This document shows positions 54,951 through 64,000 of a DNA stretch of 64,000 nt, piece by piece; the first letter of the stretch is position 1; the number at the start of each line of letters is the position of its first letter. A program made the translations under genes and the position numbers. The stretch lies in the NCBI GenBank assembly GCA_021018995.1, contig CM037587.1:60362104-60426103 (forward strand). The letters run 5' to 3'. The notes under the pieces were generated by a model. That model ran no database searches and had not been told where the DNA came from. It saw only the letters and a list, made by a program, of their open reading frames with translations. The stretch comes from Chloranthus sessilifolius. Lineage: Eukaryota > Streptophyta > Magnoliopsida > Chloranthales > Chloranthaceae.

Positions 54951-56549
54951 CCTACCTGACTTTGTAAATATTTACAATTGAAACCTGTCTTGGTAATATT
55001 TTCCAAACAGATACCTATTTTGGTAATGTTTTCTAAAATTAATGGGTTTAAGTGTAGCATGTCACCATGGCATGGGAAACTCCACATTTTTTTTCAGCTA
55101 TCCAGTGTTGGAAGATCACCTCTCTGATCAATCAGCATCTTCAATCATAAACGGTTCAATATTCCCTAAAGAGGGTAAGATTCAAAAATAAAAAAAATCA
55201 AACAGCTACAGATTTAACTACAAAGCTTTTAATGCATAGGTTTCACTACAGAGCTTTAATGCGTCTTTCTATATGAGTAACTTTTACAAAGTAGTTAAAC
55301 ATTTTGACCACAGAATTAATTTAAGAAACCGTGATAGTTAAATTTCTTATTCGGCTAGTTCGAGCCACTTACATGAACATATACACTAACACGCCGACAC
55401 CTGAATCGTAATCGTAATCACATAAAAGATGTAAGCTTATTTACTTTTCTCCCCATCAGTAGTTGATTAGCTAATCAGAAGATCTACAGTGAGCTAAACA
55501 AATGTTGTGGCATAGTTGCTCAGTAAACAATGCAGAAGAGTTTAAGCTTATGTGTGTCATGTGATGTGCCAGAGTTCATGTAAGGATTGCCAAGCCATAT
55601 AATGATATCATGTTAAAGCAGGGCATAACTGAGTTGACTCAGTTGCGACAAACCAAATCACCTGATACTAATCACTTGCACCAAATGGACTCAACCGATA
55701 CAAATGAGTCATTTCAGTTTCTCTGGTTTAGAAACTCGATTGAGTCAACTCAATGCCGACGAGTCGAGTTGGTCTGTGACGGCAGAATCGGATTACTGAA
55801 CCTTAGTTCAAGACATTATACAAAACTTAGAAAGCGATTCAACGAGAACGAATCAAACTAAAAAAGTTTTAAAGAGACCAACAGATTTACTTTTAAACTA
55901 AATTTTACAAAAATTGCAAACGACATTGAAGAAATAATAAAAATAAACCTAATTTAAGAATAAAATCCTAGATCTAAGAGAAAAAAACAGAACCTAGATC
56001 AATTCTTAGAGCAAAACTATAAATTCACGGTACAAATCACATGAATGGCAACAATAAACTACAATAAGTATAAAGCTATCAAGTTTCAAACCACATGGTT
56101 TCCTGTGAGGGATGCTCCTGGGGATTGCTGTGTATGATATCGTGTCACTCCTTTCCGCTTCCTAGGGATACACGGTTGAATTCGGGCTGTCTACGCTCTC
56201 ACCATTGTAGGTTTTACGGCTTGATCGGAATTGACAACTCAACTGATATACCTCCTGCGCAAGCGCCTTCTCAGGTACTGGAAGGGGTGGTTCTTTTCAG
56301 GATCATTACCACTAGGGTTGCCGCTTTACTGGGAACCATGTAAGTTATATTTGTGCCTAAACCCCCCGAAAACTATCCAAAATACACAAAAATAGATTTG
56401 ATTATGTCCCCACACTGCTGGTTCACTTTTAATTACAGATTTTAAAGGGGAGTGAATTTAAGTCCAAGGTCGGGTCGGGGATGACATGCCTGTGCCACCT
56501 CAACGGGCCGACATCCACTGTTAGGATATGACAAGAAGTAAGAAAAAAT
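54951..56549. other. Unassigned DNA
   Basis: The plus frames at 55610-55861 and 56095-56343 are open but give no recognisable domain. 56440-56549 may be the start of the Tat-type 5' untranslated region. Confidence 0.35.
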
Positions 56550-56900
56550 GACGGGGCCAGTCAAACGACTAGGCGAAAAACATAAAGTGCTGAAATTTAA
56601 AATCGAATCGTAAAGGTAAGTAAGAAAGGTGTCAGTCAAGTGACTAGGTAAAAATTGCTGAAATTTAAAGCCGAAATGTAGGGGTAAGTAAAAAAGGTGT
56701 CAATCAAATGACTAGGCAAAAATTGCTGAAATTTAAAGCCAAAACATAGGGATAAGTAAAAAAGGTGCCAGTCAAGTGACTAGGCAAAAATTGCTGAAAT
56801 TTAAAGCCGAAACGTATGGGTAAGTAAAAAAGGGTGCCAGTCAAGTGACTAGGCAAAAATTACTGAAATTTAAAGCTGAAACGTAGGGGTAAGTATGTTA
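56550..56900 (-). repeat. ~68-bp tandem repeats in a Tat-type 5' untranslated region
   Basis: Five units with CAGTCAAGTGACTAGGCAAA and TGCTGAAATTTAAAGCCGAA start near 56555, 56630, 56697, 56765 and 56834. AGTCAAGTGACT is itself a dyad. The array lies just inside the primer site of the adjacent LTR, where Tat elements have a long non-coding leader. Confidence 0.75.
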
Positions 56901-56990
56901 GTAAAAACAACAGAAAATTAGAAAAAATAGCAATGATTAGTAAAGATTAAAAAAAAAGCCAACAAGAGGGGAAGCGCTAGGGTGATATCT

Positions 56991-57005
56991 CCACCAAAGT
57001 CGCCA
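56991..57005 (-). promoter_or_regulatory. Probable primer binding site (Tat type)
   Basis: Minus-strand TGGCGACTTTGGTGG lies two bases inside the LTR and resembles the TGGCGACTC.GCTGGGGA primer sites of Tat/Ogre elements, with some decay. It makes the adjacent LTR a 5' LTR in minus orientation. Confidence 0.5.
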
Positions 57006-57007
57006 TC

Positions 57008-58629
57008 TGTGCGACCATGTATTCTCTCGAACCCGTCGCGGCGATGCGCAAATGATGGAATGAATGTAGAGTCGCCACCCGGAGCTTTTGGTGACTAGGG
57101 AAACCTTTAAATCAATATTTTAAGCACCGAAGTGCTAAATATGACTTTGATTTACCGATTTTTGCCAAAGGCTCTAGGGTAGGGGCTCCGGTTATCGATC
57201 AGGAAGGGTTTAGGCACCCGATCAACCCGCACATAGAGGTCTCAATCTATGGCCAAAATGAAAATAAATGGGTGGAGCTTCCTCTTGCCCGAAGGTAATA
57301 CGGTCCTATCAAGCTTTGAGCCAAACCAAAATTTCGGCGGCGTAACGGCTTGAATCCTTGGACGGAGGAGACACCAAGAAGGTAGAGGAAGAGAGGGGTG
57401 AGCTGGAGCTCACGGGCCCTTGTTGCACCGTTGAAGACCTTTGCTTTGGCGTGCTTCCGATGACTTTAAATGACTTAATCGGTAGGAGAATGGATTCTAA
57501 TGCTAGGATTTGGTAGATGGGAAGTATAGGATGAAACTAGAGACTAAGCTTGACTAAAAAAAGAGTGATCTAATGGTTGAAAGGGGTTGAAAGGGATGAA
57601 CTAAGCATGCTGGAATTCAGGTTGAAGAATGCAAAATAAAATAGAATTTTCTCTTACTAGGGCTCTCTCTCTTAAGCTTAACTTTTCACCTTAATTTTTC
57701 AACCCTTTGGGGAGAGGGGGTGCCTCTCTATTTATAGAGAAGAGGTGGGTTAGAAGGTTACTTAAAAGCTAATTGGTTTAGCAATTAGGTAATCCTCCAT
57801 CTAAGGTTTTTAGGGTCCTAGGGGTTTGGGAAACCAATTTCAATGGTAGATGATGGGGTGAGACCATAGGTGACTTAAGGGTTGAAAATAAGCTCAAAGG
57901 GGGTGCAACCGATCTTATGACACCCACCTCAACCAAGGGGATGGTCAAAAGGTCAAACATGATGAAGGAATTTCGAGCATTTGATGACAGTTACTGTAGC
58001 TAAGTTGGGCGTATATATTACATACGCCTAGTTTATGTACAATGATTTCTATGAAAAACAGAGGAGATTTGAGAAGGTAGGTGTCCGCAGTGGGCCCTAC
58101 CTATCCTGGGCGTATGTATTATATACGCCCGGCCAAATTTGGCCCAAAAATGCCAGGCGTATATAATATATACGCCTGACCAAAATGGGGCCAAATTTGC
58201 TAGGCGTATCTAATGCATACGCTTGGGCTAAAGTTATGATTTTATGTGAAACTTCAATCGGCCATAACTTTCGAATCACAACTCCAAATTAGGTGATCTT
58301 TGGTCCCCTGGAAAGCTGGAGAAGTCCTCCTTCCAATGGTATATAGCTTATCCTTGGCAGTGATCTGTGTAAAATTTTGTAGCTCTCCTCCCATCAAATG
58401 CTCAGAAGGGTTTAAGTTAAATCTGGGAAGGGATCCTAGGGTTTAGGGGTGATCTCTAAGGGTTGGGGGAATGGTTCTAAAGGGTTCAAGGTGATTCTGA
58501 AAGGTCTGGGTAGGTTCTTAAGGGTTCAGGGCGATTCCTAAGGGTTCAGGGGTGCCATCGGAAGCACAGGGGTACATCTCTCTCGGAGTATAGATTAATC
58601 AGGCCTTGGGCCGAATTTGGGTGTCTACA
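57008..58629 (-). mobile_element. Tat-lineage LTR (1622 bp)
   Basis: On the minus strand it starts TGTAGACACCCAAATTCGG and ends ...GGTCGCACA. It matches the nested solo LTR at 23166-24691 (AGAGTCGCCACCCGGAGCTT, AGGGTTC repeats). A TATA box (minus CTATAAATAGAG) is at 57727-57738. The interior to the left is reduced to the repeat leader, so the element is truncated. Flanks (CCATC / CTACT) do not form a target duplication. Confidence 0.75.
58006..58225. repeat. Dyad words GGCGTATATAATATATACGCC
   Basis: Four dyads with arms GGCGTAT/ATACGCC at 58008-58030, 58108-58130, 58156-58177 and 58202-58223, about 270-490 bases upstream of the TATA box. The sister LTR at 23166 has GGCGCAACTA words at the same relative place. 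Confidence 0.85.
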
Positions 58630-60049
58630 CTACTATGCTCAGATTTGTAATCTGTGCAACATACAATCCATTTACAAAGCCTCTGAAACTCTCAATTTAT
58701 AGCTCTCAACCTCACTCTAGCTACTGAAGGGATTTAGCCAACCATAATTGGCTTAGCAGAAAATGGGTGAAGAAGGAAGAGAGGGAATTTTTAGAGGGAA
58801 AATAAAAATCGAATTAGGCTCTAGTTCTCTCAATTTTTGGATGAATTTTTAGTGCGATTTCTGCTCTATTTATACTCTTCCCTCAGATTTGTTTCAGCCA
58901 ATCAGAGCTCAAGGGAATATTTTAGTTATTCCCAGCTGCTGATTTCTCTTCTAGAAGCTCTTCACTGATTGGTCAGAAACTGGTAAGTACATGTGAAGTG
59001 GTTAGAGTTCCCATTCGTGCTCAGTTGTGTTCCAAAAATACCCCTAAGGGTCGCTGACATGCTTTGGAATGTGTGCACAAAGCACTTGAGTTGGCAGTAG
59101 CTGTGAAAGGAACTAAAAAATTTTAAATTCGAGTGTTGAGAGGTTCAGGGAACCACTCGACAAGTTCTGAGTTCTCTTTGTATTCACGTCGATAGGTTGC
59201 TGAAGGCTTTCGATAGGTGCTTGTGGCTTTCGACAGGATTGGGGACTTCTCGACAGAATTGGTAACAATTCTTGATAATTTGACGTGAATTTTCTTCTTC
59301 TGTCCAGGCTCCTTCAATCCTCTCAACAAGTTATAAACAACATGTCGACTTGTTATACGGTCTTCAGTTGAGTGCTCGATATGTTGCTTCAATCCTCACG
59401 AGAATGAGTGTAGCTTCAGGTATGTCATCGACGGGATGGTGTTGACTGCTCGTTAGGTTCTGGGGAACCTCTCGACAGGTATCTGGAACCTTGCGATCTC
59501 CCCTGCATCTATAGGTATCCTCTCGATTGGATGCACTATACAACTCGACAGGTTTTGTGAACCTCTCGAATTCTTCACTCTTTCACCTCAATACCTCTTG
59601 ACATGTTATAAACCATCTTCAGAACCTCTCGACAGATAAGCATGCACTTCTAGAACTTCTCTAGAACTTCTCAACGGGTATGGGAAGTTCTTGACAGCTT
59701 CTTATGTAAACACCCAACCTCTAGACAGCTTCTTTCTAAGCATCCATACCTGTCGACAGGTCGAATTAACCTCTCGATAGGTTATATCCTTTGTTTCCAC
59801 ACCTAGCACACATCCTTTGGGGTGTTGTCCTTCATCTGTCAGCACACAATAGCCTCTTAGTAGGTTCAATCCTCAGCAGATGCAGCTGGTCTTGCTCCCA
59901 TGTGTGCCCATGTGGACACATGTCATTGCCATGGAGCTCTGAGGCTTTATCGACTGCTTGATTGGCTGGCCTTTGGGCTATATGAGCACATGTTGAGCAG
60001 CAAATTGCTTCTTTGGCCTTTTTAGATGGATGTCTATACTAAGACTACA
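58630..60049 (-). mobile_element. LTR-like region with AACCTCTCGACAGGTT words
   Basis: On the minus strand it starts TGTAGTCTTAGTATAGAC at 60049 and has a TATA box (GAGTATAAATAGAGC) at 58865-58876. 59120-59870 holds the dyad island. I cannot find a partner LTR or target duplication, and its left limit is set only by the end of the adjacent LTR. It may be the 3' LTR of the Tat element to its right. Confidence 0.5.
59120..59870. repeat. Dyad island of AACCTSTCGASAGGTT type
   Basis: About twenty variants of CTCTCGACAGGT / ACCTCTCGA / CTCGATAGGT over 750 bp. The near-perfect dyad ACCTGTCGACAGGT occurs near 59746. It is located upstream of the TATA box of the LTR-like region. Confidence 0.75.
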
Positions 60050-60108
60050 ATTTATTGCTTATCTACAAAAAGCACTCAAAAGACATTATTAGTCAACTCA
60101 AAGGTCCA

Positions 60109-60705
60109 TCAAAGGTCAAGTTTGGAGGTGAAAAAATGATATTTTTCACTGCTTAACAATACATTCAACGCCGATCCATTATCAATTAATACCAAGGAGG
60201 TTATCATGGTTTCGAATTCTACAGTGATATTGAGGAATTTGGAATGACTATTCCCCTCCTTTGGTAAATCGGCGTCTAAAAACGATATGGCATTGGGAGT
60301 CATTACTTGTCCAATTATCTGGCCGACTTCATCTGGGCTCACCTGAAGAGATACATGCACATTTTTTAATGCCCCCATCAGAGCTTGAAAGTAAAGTGGG
60401 GACGTCATCAATAGATCCCGGACTGTGATATGAGCCAACATTCTTCTCAATTGTGTTTCAAGTATATGTTCTCGGCTCATTTTCTCAAATCGGTTAACTG
60501 CACTTTCTTTCTTCCCCTCTGATTGGGCTTGTGCTGCTACTGGTGCTTCTGGCTGCTTAGAAAATTTTCCAGATTTGGTAACAAAGTCTACTGCTCCCTC
60601 CGTGCTATTGCCGACATTGGCATCTGTCTGTTTGTAACTAAGCGAGATGAGGATTGTAAGTTGGTCCCAAAATCTGAAACGGAGTGACTGTCGGTATTGA
60701 TGCAC
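60109..60705 (-). pseudogene. Tat-lineage protease region, truncated
   Basis: The frame has MSREHILETQLRRML, then MTPNAISFLDADLPKEGNSH and the active-site word VLIDNGSALNVL, with DNG in place of DTG/DSG as is usual in Tat elements. It breaks off shortly after, at SSEKYHFFTSKLDL, so the second half of the protease and all of RT, RNase H and integrase are missing. The N-terminal part (residues 1-60) is linker. It continues from the gag pieces to the right. Confidence 0.75.
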
Positions 60706-61233
60706 TTATTCTGATGGCTCAGGAAGGATGGGAAATACATGGTTTACCTCGGTGATGGATGGGTGGTTGGAAAAAGTGGGCCATGTTGGGGTGATGAGGT
60801 TTGTAGGTGGTTGTGTCGGGGGTAATGGGGTAGGAGTGGACCACTACTAATTAACATGTGATGGTGGGGGTTGAGGGACCTGATGGGCCATTAGGTAATT
60901 GGTGGGGGTGGCGGTGTATGCTTGATAGGCATTTATTTGTACATAATTGATGGGAGTGGGTAATTGAAAGTATGCCCTAAGATCTAAGGGCTCGATTTAG
61001 GGTGCAAGATTGGGGAAATAATCAGATAAATTCAAGGGTTCAATCACCCCAATACTTCTCTCTTGATGGTTCATCTGCAAAGGCGCCACAAAAATTTCTC
61101 GATCACTAATATAATCTGACGGGTCAAATTCAAATTCTCCATCATCTTCTTCCTTTATCATCCTGATGGTGTGTCTCGAACCTGTTATGCTGGTAGGGTG
61201 TGGGGGCAACAGGACCTAGTGAATGTTCGCATG
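60706..61233 (-). pseudogene. Tat gag-protease linker
   Basis: A decayed frame including IKEEDDGEFEFDPSDYISDR and PLNLSDYFPNLAP, separated from its neighbours by stops. It corresponds to the poorly conserved acidic linker between nucleocapsid and protease. Confidence 0.5.
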
Positions 61234-62535
61234 CTAGTTTACTTGAGAAGGTGTCGAGGGAATAATTTTTTTGGCCTCAATTAAATCTTGTATTGCGTCC
61301 TTTAATGGGAAGCAGCGATCGGTTGGATGACCCGAACCCTGATGAAAACTATAGTGGGTATTGGGGTCATAGTTCCTCGGGATGGGATTCAGAGGAGGTT
61401 GTGGTTGAAGGGCCATGACTAATCCCTTTTCTATTAATAAAAGTAAAAGTACATTCAAAGATTGCTCTAGGGGTGTAAAAACTCGGTCATAGTAGGCCCT
61501 CTTCTGCTCTGGAGTCATCTGCATCTCCTGCCCATTCCCGATTCTAACTAGAGCTGGCTATGCAATTTTGAATTTGAACTGGCTTACATTGGTGTTGGGC
61601 TGGGTGTTGGCAATATTTTGCACATCTGCCCCTGCTCTTTTCTCATTCCTCTACTCTGAAAACCTTCTGACCCCGCTGGCTCCACCAGGCACATTCTTGC
61701 TTAAAAGCTCCTCTCTGATAGGAACCTCGCAATGTTGGCGTTCCTCACCAAAGTTGGATTGCTATTGGTAAACGAGAAAGTCTAAGATCACTGACAGGGT
61801 ATTCTTTGAAATCATCTCTATCTGCTTGTCATCTGGTATTTTATTTCTAACTTGAGTTGCCAGTGCTCTCCAACACCCTAAATAATCGCTGAAGGTTTCG
61901 TTAGAGTTCTGCTTTAAGTAGGCCAAGTCTGACTTGCATAGTTCAATGTCTCTATTATAGACATACTGCTCTTAGAACAGATGAATCAGATCTTTCCACA
62001 TCTTTATCATAGATGATTTTTGGGATGTGAACCACCTCAAGGCCGGACCAGTTAAACTTTTCTGAAAGACTTTGATGAGCAGTCTTTTTTCCCTCCCATA
62101 TTGGCACATGTCCCCACAATAGGACTTAAGGTATGCAATGGGATTGTCTGTGCCATTATATTTATCAAGCACCGGCATTTAAAATTTTTGGGGTAAGGAG
62201 ACCTCAGCAAATAAGCACAAGTTCGAAAAATCAGTGGCATGAATTTCAGCTCCACCCATCTTCAATAGCTGCTTCTAAATTTTGTCTAGCTGCTCTTTCA
62301 ACTGCTCTTATTCCTTAGACATGGGGGCCATCTTTTCAACAGTAGGTCTTGCTTCACTCCGTGCTACTAGGGGGTTGGTGATCATGGGTGGAGGATTAAT
62401 GTTGGCCAATGCCCCGGTATGAACCTCATTGTTCCTAATATTGTTCTCTTCATATTGCTGGTCTACATATGGTGCAGTTAGGATGAGTTTTCCTGCTGGT
62501 GTTGCAGGGACTAGATGGGGGTCAGGTGTGATCAT
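61234..62535 (-). pseudogene. Tat-lineage gag, decayed
   Basis: In one frame with several stops: MPVLDKYNGTDNPIAYLKSY, CGDMCQYGREKRLL and LTGPALRWFTSQKSSMIKMW (capsid domain), then LKQNSNETFSDYLGCWRALA and, at 61524-61234, TPLEQSLNVL and THYSFHQGSGHPTDRCFPLK, the CxxHxxxGH-like tail of Tat gag. The N-terminal segment is 62535-62308. The element lies on the minus strand, with its 5' side toward the right window edge. Confidence 0.78.
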
Positions 62536-62597
62536 TGCATGTGAGGAAAATTATGCGGAGTGATGGGATGAGTGGAAGTTGGATTTTGGGGTGGGAT

Positions 62598-63981
62598 CTA
62601 ATGGGGCCATTGTGTATGGGGGAAAGCTTGGAGATGGTTTTGGAGTGTAGGGACATGAGTGAGTTGGGGTTGATATAGTGTATGGGTTTGAGCTGGGCAT
62701 GAGGGTTGTAGGTGAGTAAAATTTTGGAGGAATTGTGAAGGGTATGGGTGTGAGGCTTCAAGGTTTGGGCCCTGCTGGGCTTGGGTGTGGGGTGAAGAGC
62801 ATTGATGGGTTTGAGCCATAAAGCCTTGGGAAGGTTGGGCCATGAGGGTTTGGGTTATGAGTCCTTGGTGGGTCTGGCCCATTAGTCCTTGTGATATATG
62901 GGTCTAGCCCATTGGGCCTTGATGGGTCTAGCCCATTGGCCCTTGATGGGTCTAGTCCATTGGGCCTTGTGGTATATGAGTCATGGGCCCCTAGTGGCTC
63001 TGGGCCATGAGACCTTGGTGGGTCTGAGTCATGGGGGAATGGTGGGCTTGGGTCATGGGGCCTTGGATGGTATGGATGGGGGGTTGATGGGGGTCATAGG
63101 TGATTGAAGCATGGAGGTTTGATAGGGTATGGGATGGATTTAGGGATCTGTTGTGTGGGTGAGAGGGGTTGTTTTGGAAGGCCTTCCATCTAGTGTAGGC
63201 CTAGACCATCTCCTCCATCATAGCCATTAGAGAGGGATCGGATGGAGATGGTGTATTTAAGGGATAGTGGGGTATAGATGGTATGGATGTGGTAGGAAAA
63301 TTGGGCATGGCTCCGGTAAATTGTGGGATGGTGGGTTGGAGAAATTAGGTGGGGCATTAGTGAAAGCGGGTGGATCGGGTCTATACTGAGATGATTAAAG
63401 ATGTGGTAAGGAAGTGGGGGATGTGAGAGAAAAATTGGTCATGGCCTCGATAAAAATGGGCATGACCTAGGTAGATGGAGGGATGTGTGGGGGATTGGGC
63501 AAATTGGGTGCGGCATGGGTGGATGTGGCGGATCGGGTATGTGTTGGGAAAATGGGAAATGGGGCATGATAGTGAAGGCAGAAATTTGGGTCGGGTTTTG
63601 AATGGGTATGGATGGAATATGTGATGGGTTGGGAATGGCCATGGATGAGGGCATGTTTTGGGAAAATGATGTGGGATGGGGGGTTAGATTTTGGATATTT
63701 TGGGAGGTGGTAGATGGGAAAATGGGGGCGCCAAATGGGCCAGTAACGGTAAAGGGTGATTGGGTGAGGGGGACAGAAGTAAACATTTCTTCCGTATGGG
63801 AGTGAGTCGGGGAATGTGGCGGGGATGAGTTGGGATTGGCGTATGTAGGATCTACAGCCCACGACATGGCTCGGTATCGGGTAGGGTACGGGTGCCTCGG
63901 GTGGGGCCTGTAAAGCTTCCTCCTTTCCCTACGGGATGACGGAGGGCAAGATGGTGGCGTTGTGCCAGCACCACAAATCAC
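62598..63981 (-). pseudogene. Tat gag N-terminal low-complexity region
   Basis: Pro/His/Thr/Gln-rich frames (62598-62882 and 63439-63981), beginning with a basic stretch (SRRERRKLYRPHPRHPY). There are no catalytic motifs. Frames are broken between 62890 and 63440. It continues the gag of this element upstream; the 5' LTR is outside the window. Confidence 0.5.
62860..63085 (-). repeat. ~30-bp coding repeat (QGPMxxTHQ)
   Basis: Plus-strand words TGATGGGTCTAGCCCATTGG recur about eight times with a 20-30 base period. On the minus strand they read as degenerate GPM-x2-THQ units, now with stops. Confidence 0.7.
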
Positions 63982-64000
63982 TATTTTTCTTGGTTTTTTT

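Noticed and set aside
57003..58634. Target site duplication for the Tat LTR at 57008
   Set aside because: CCATC and CTACT differ; a primer-site-like sequence at its left suggests it is a 5' LTR of a truncated element rather than a solo LTR.

Overview
The window is nuclear DNA of a flowering plant. It is intergenic sequence built almost wholly from nested transposable elements. Evidence for a plant: a Tekay/Del-type Ty3-gypsy chromovirus with a Met-initiator primer site, an Athila-like element with an Asp-tRNA primer site, Tat-lineage gag/protease, a CACTA (En/Spm) transposase pair, MITEs, a tRNA-derived SINE, and fragments of plant genes (a CBSCBSPB-type PB1 protein and receptor-like kinases). 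I see no intact host gene, rRNA, tRNA, CRISPR array or bacterial feature. The species cannot be named from this sequence.

Layout. 1-4357: AT-rich unassigned sequence with degenerate repeats, ending in a 45-bp tandem array. 4358-17443: a 13.1-kb Tekay/Del element on the minus strand with two ~2.5-kb LTRs and a perfect CTAGA target duplication. It carries gag, a probable 168-bp intron, protease, RT, RNase H, integrase and a chromodomain, all decayed, plus an intact extra 513-aa ORF. 17690-20544: a related solo LTR (duplication CATAC). 20545-21409: more of the same AT-rich host repeat. 21410-28921: an Athila-like non-autonomous element with a nested Tat-type solo LTR (23166-24691). 28922-32601: relic sequence, including a second CACTA-like end (30492) and a kinase exon fragment. 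32602-34947: a plus-strand LTR cut by a CACTA element that begins at 34948. 34948 to ~52 kb: that CACTA element, with tnpA-like and tnp2-like pseudogenes on the minus strand, a solo LTR (38407-40560, duplication CTTAG) inside a tnpA exon, and plus-strand host-gene fragments between the two transposase genes. 52-57 kb: MITE, SINE and unassigned DNA. 57-60 kb: Tat-type LTRs. 60-64 kb: minus-strand Tat gag-protease remains that run off the window.

The most striking pattern is a recurring island of short dyad-symmetric words in the LTRs. In the Tekay element the 12-bp palindrome TCGATTAATCGA occurs about 19, 17 and 24 times (left LTR, right LTR, and internally upstream of the extra ORF), spaced roughly 20 bp. 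Three related LTRs carry an island at the equivalent place, each with a different dyad word (AAACCGATCGAACGGTTT type, CTCGCTCGGCGAG, CTCGCCGTGGCGAG). Tat-type LTRs carry their own words upstream of their TATA box. The position is kept while the word changes, which suggests family-specific recognition or RNA pairing. Function is inference only.
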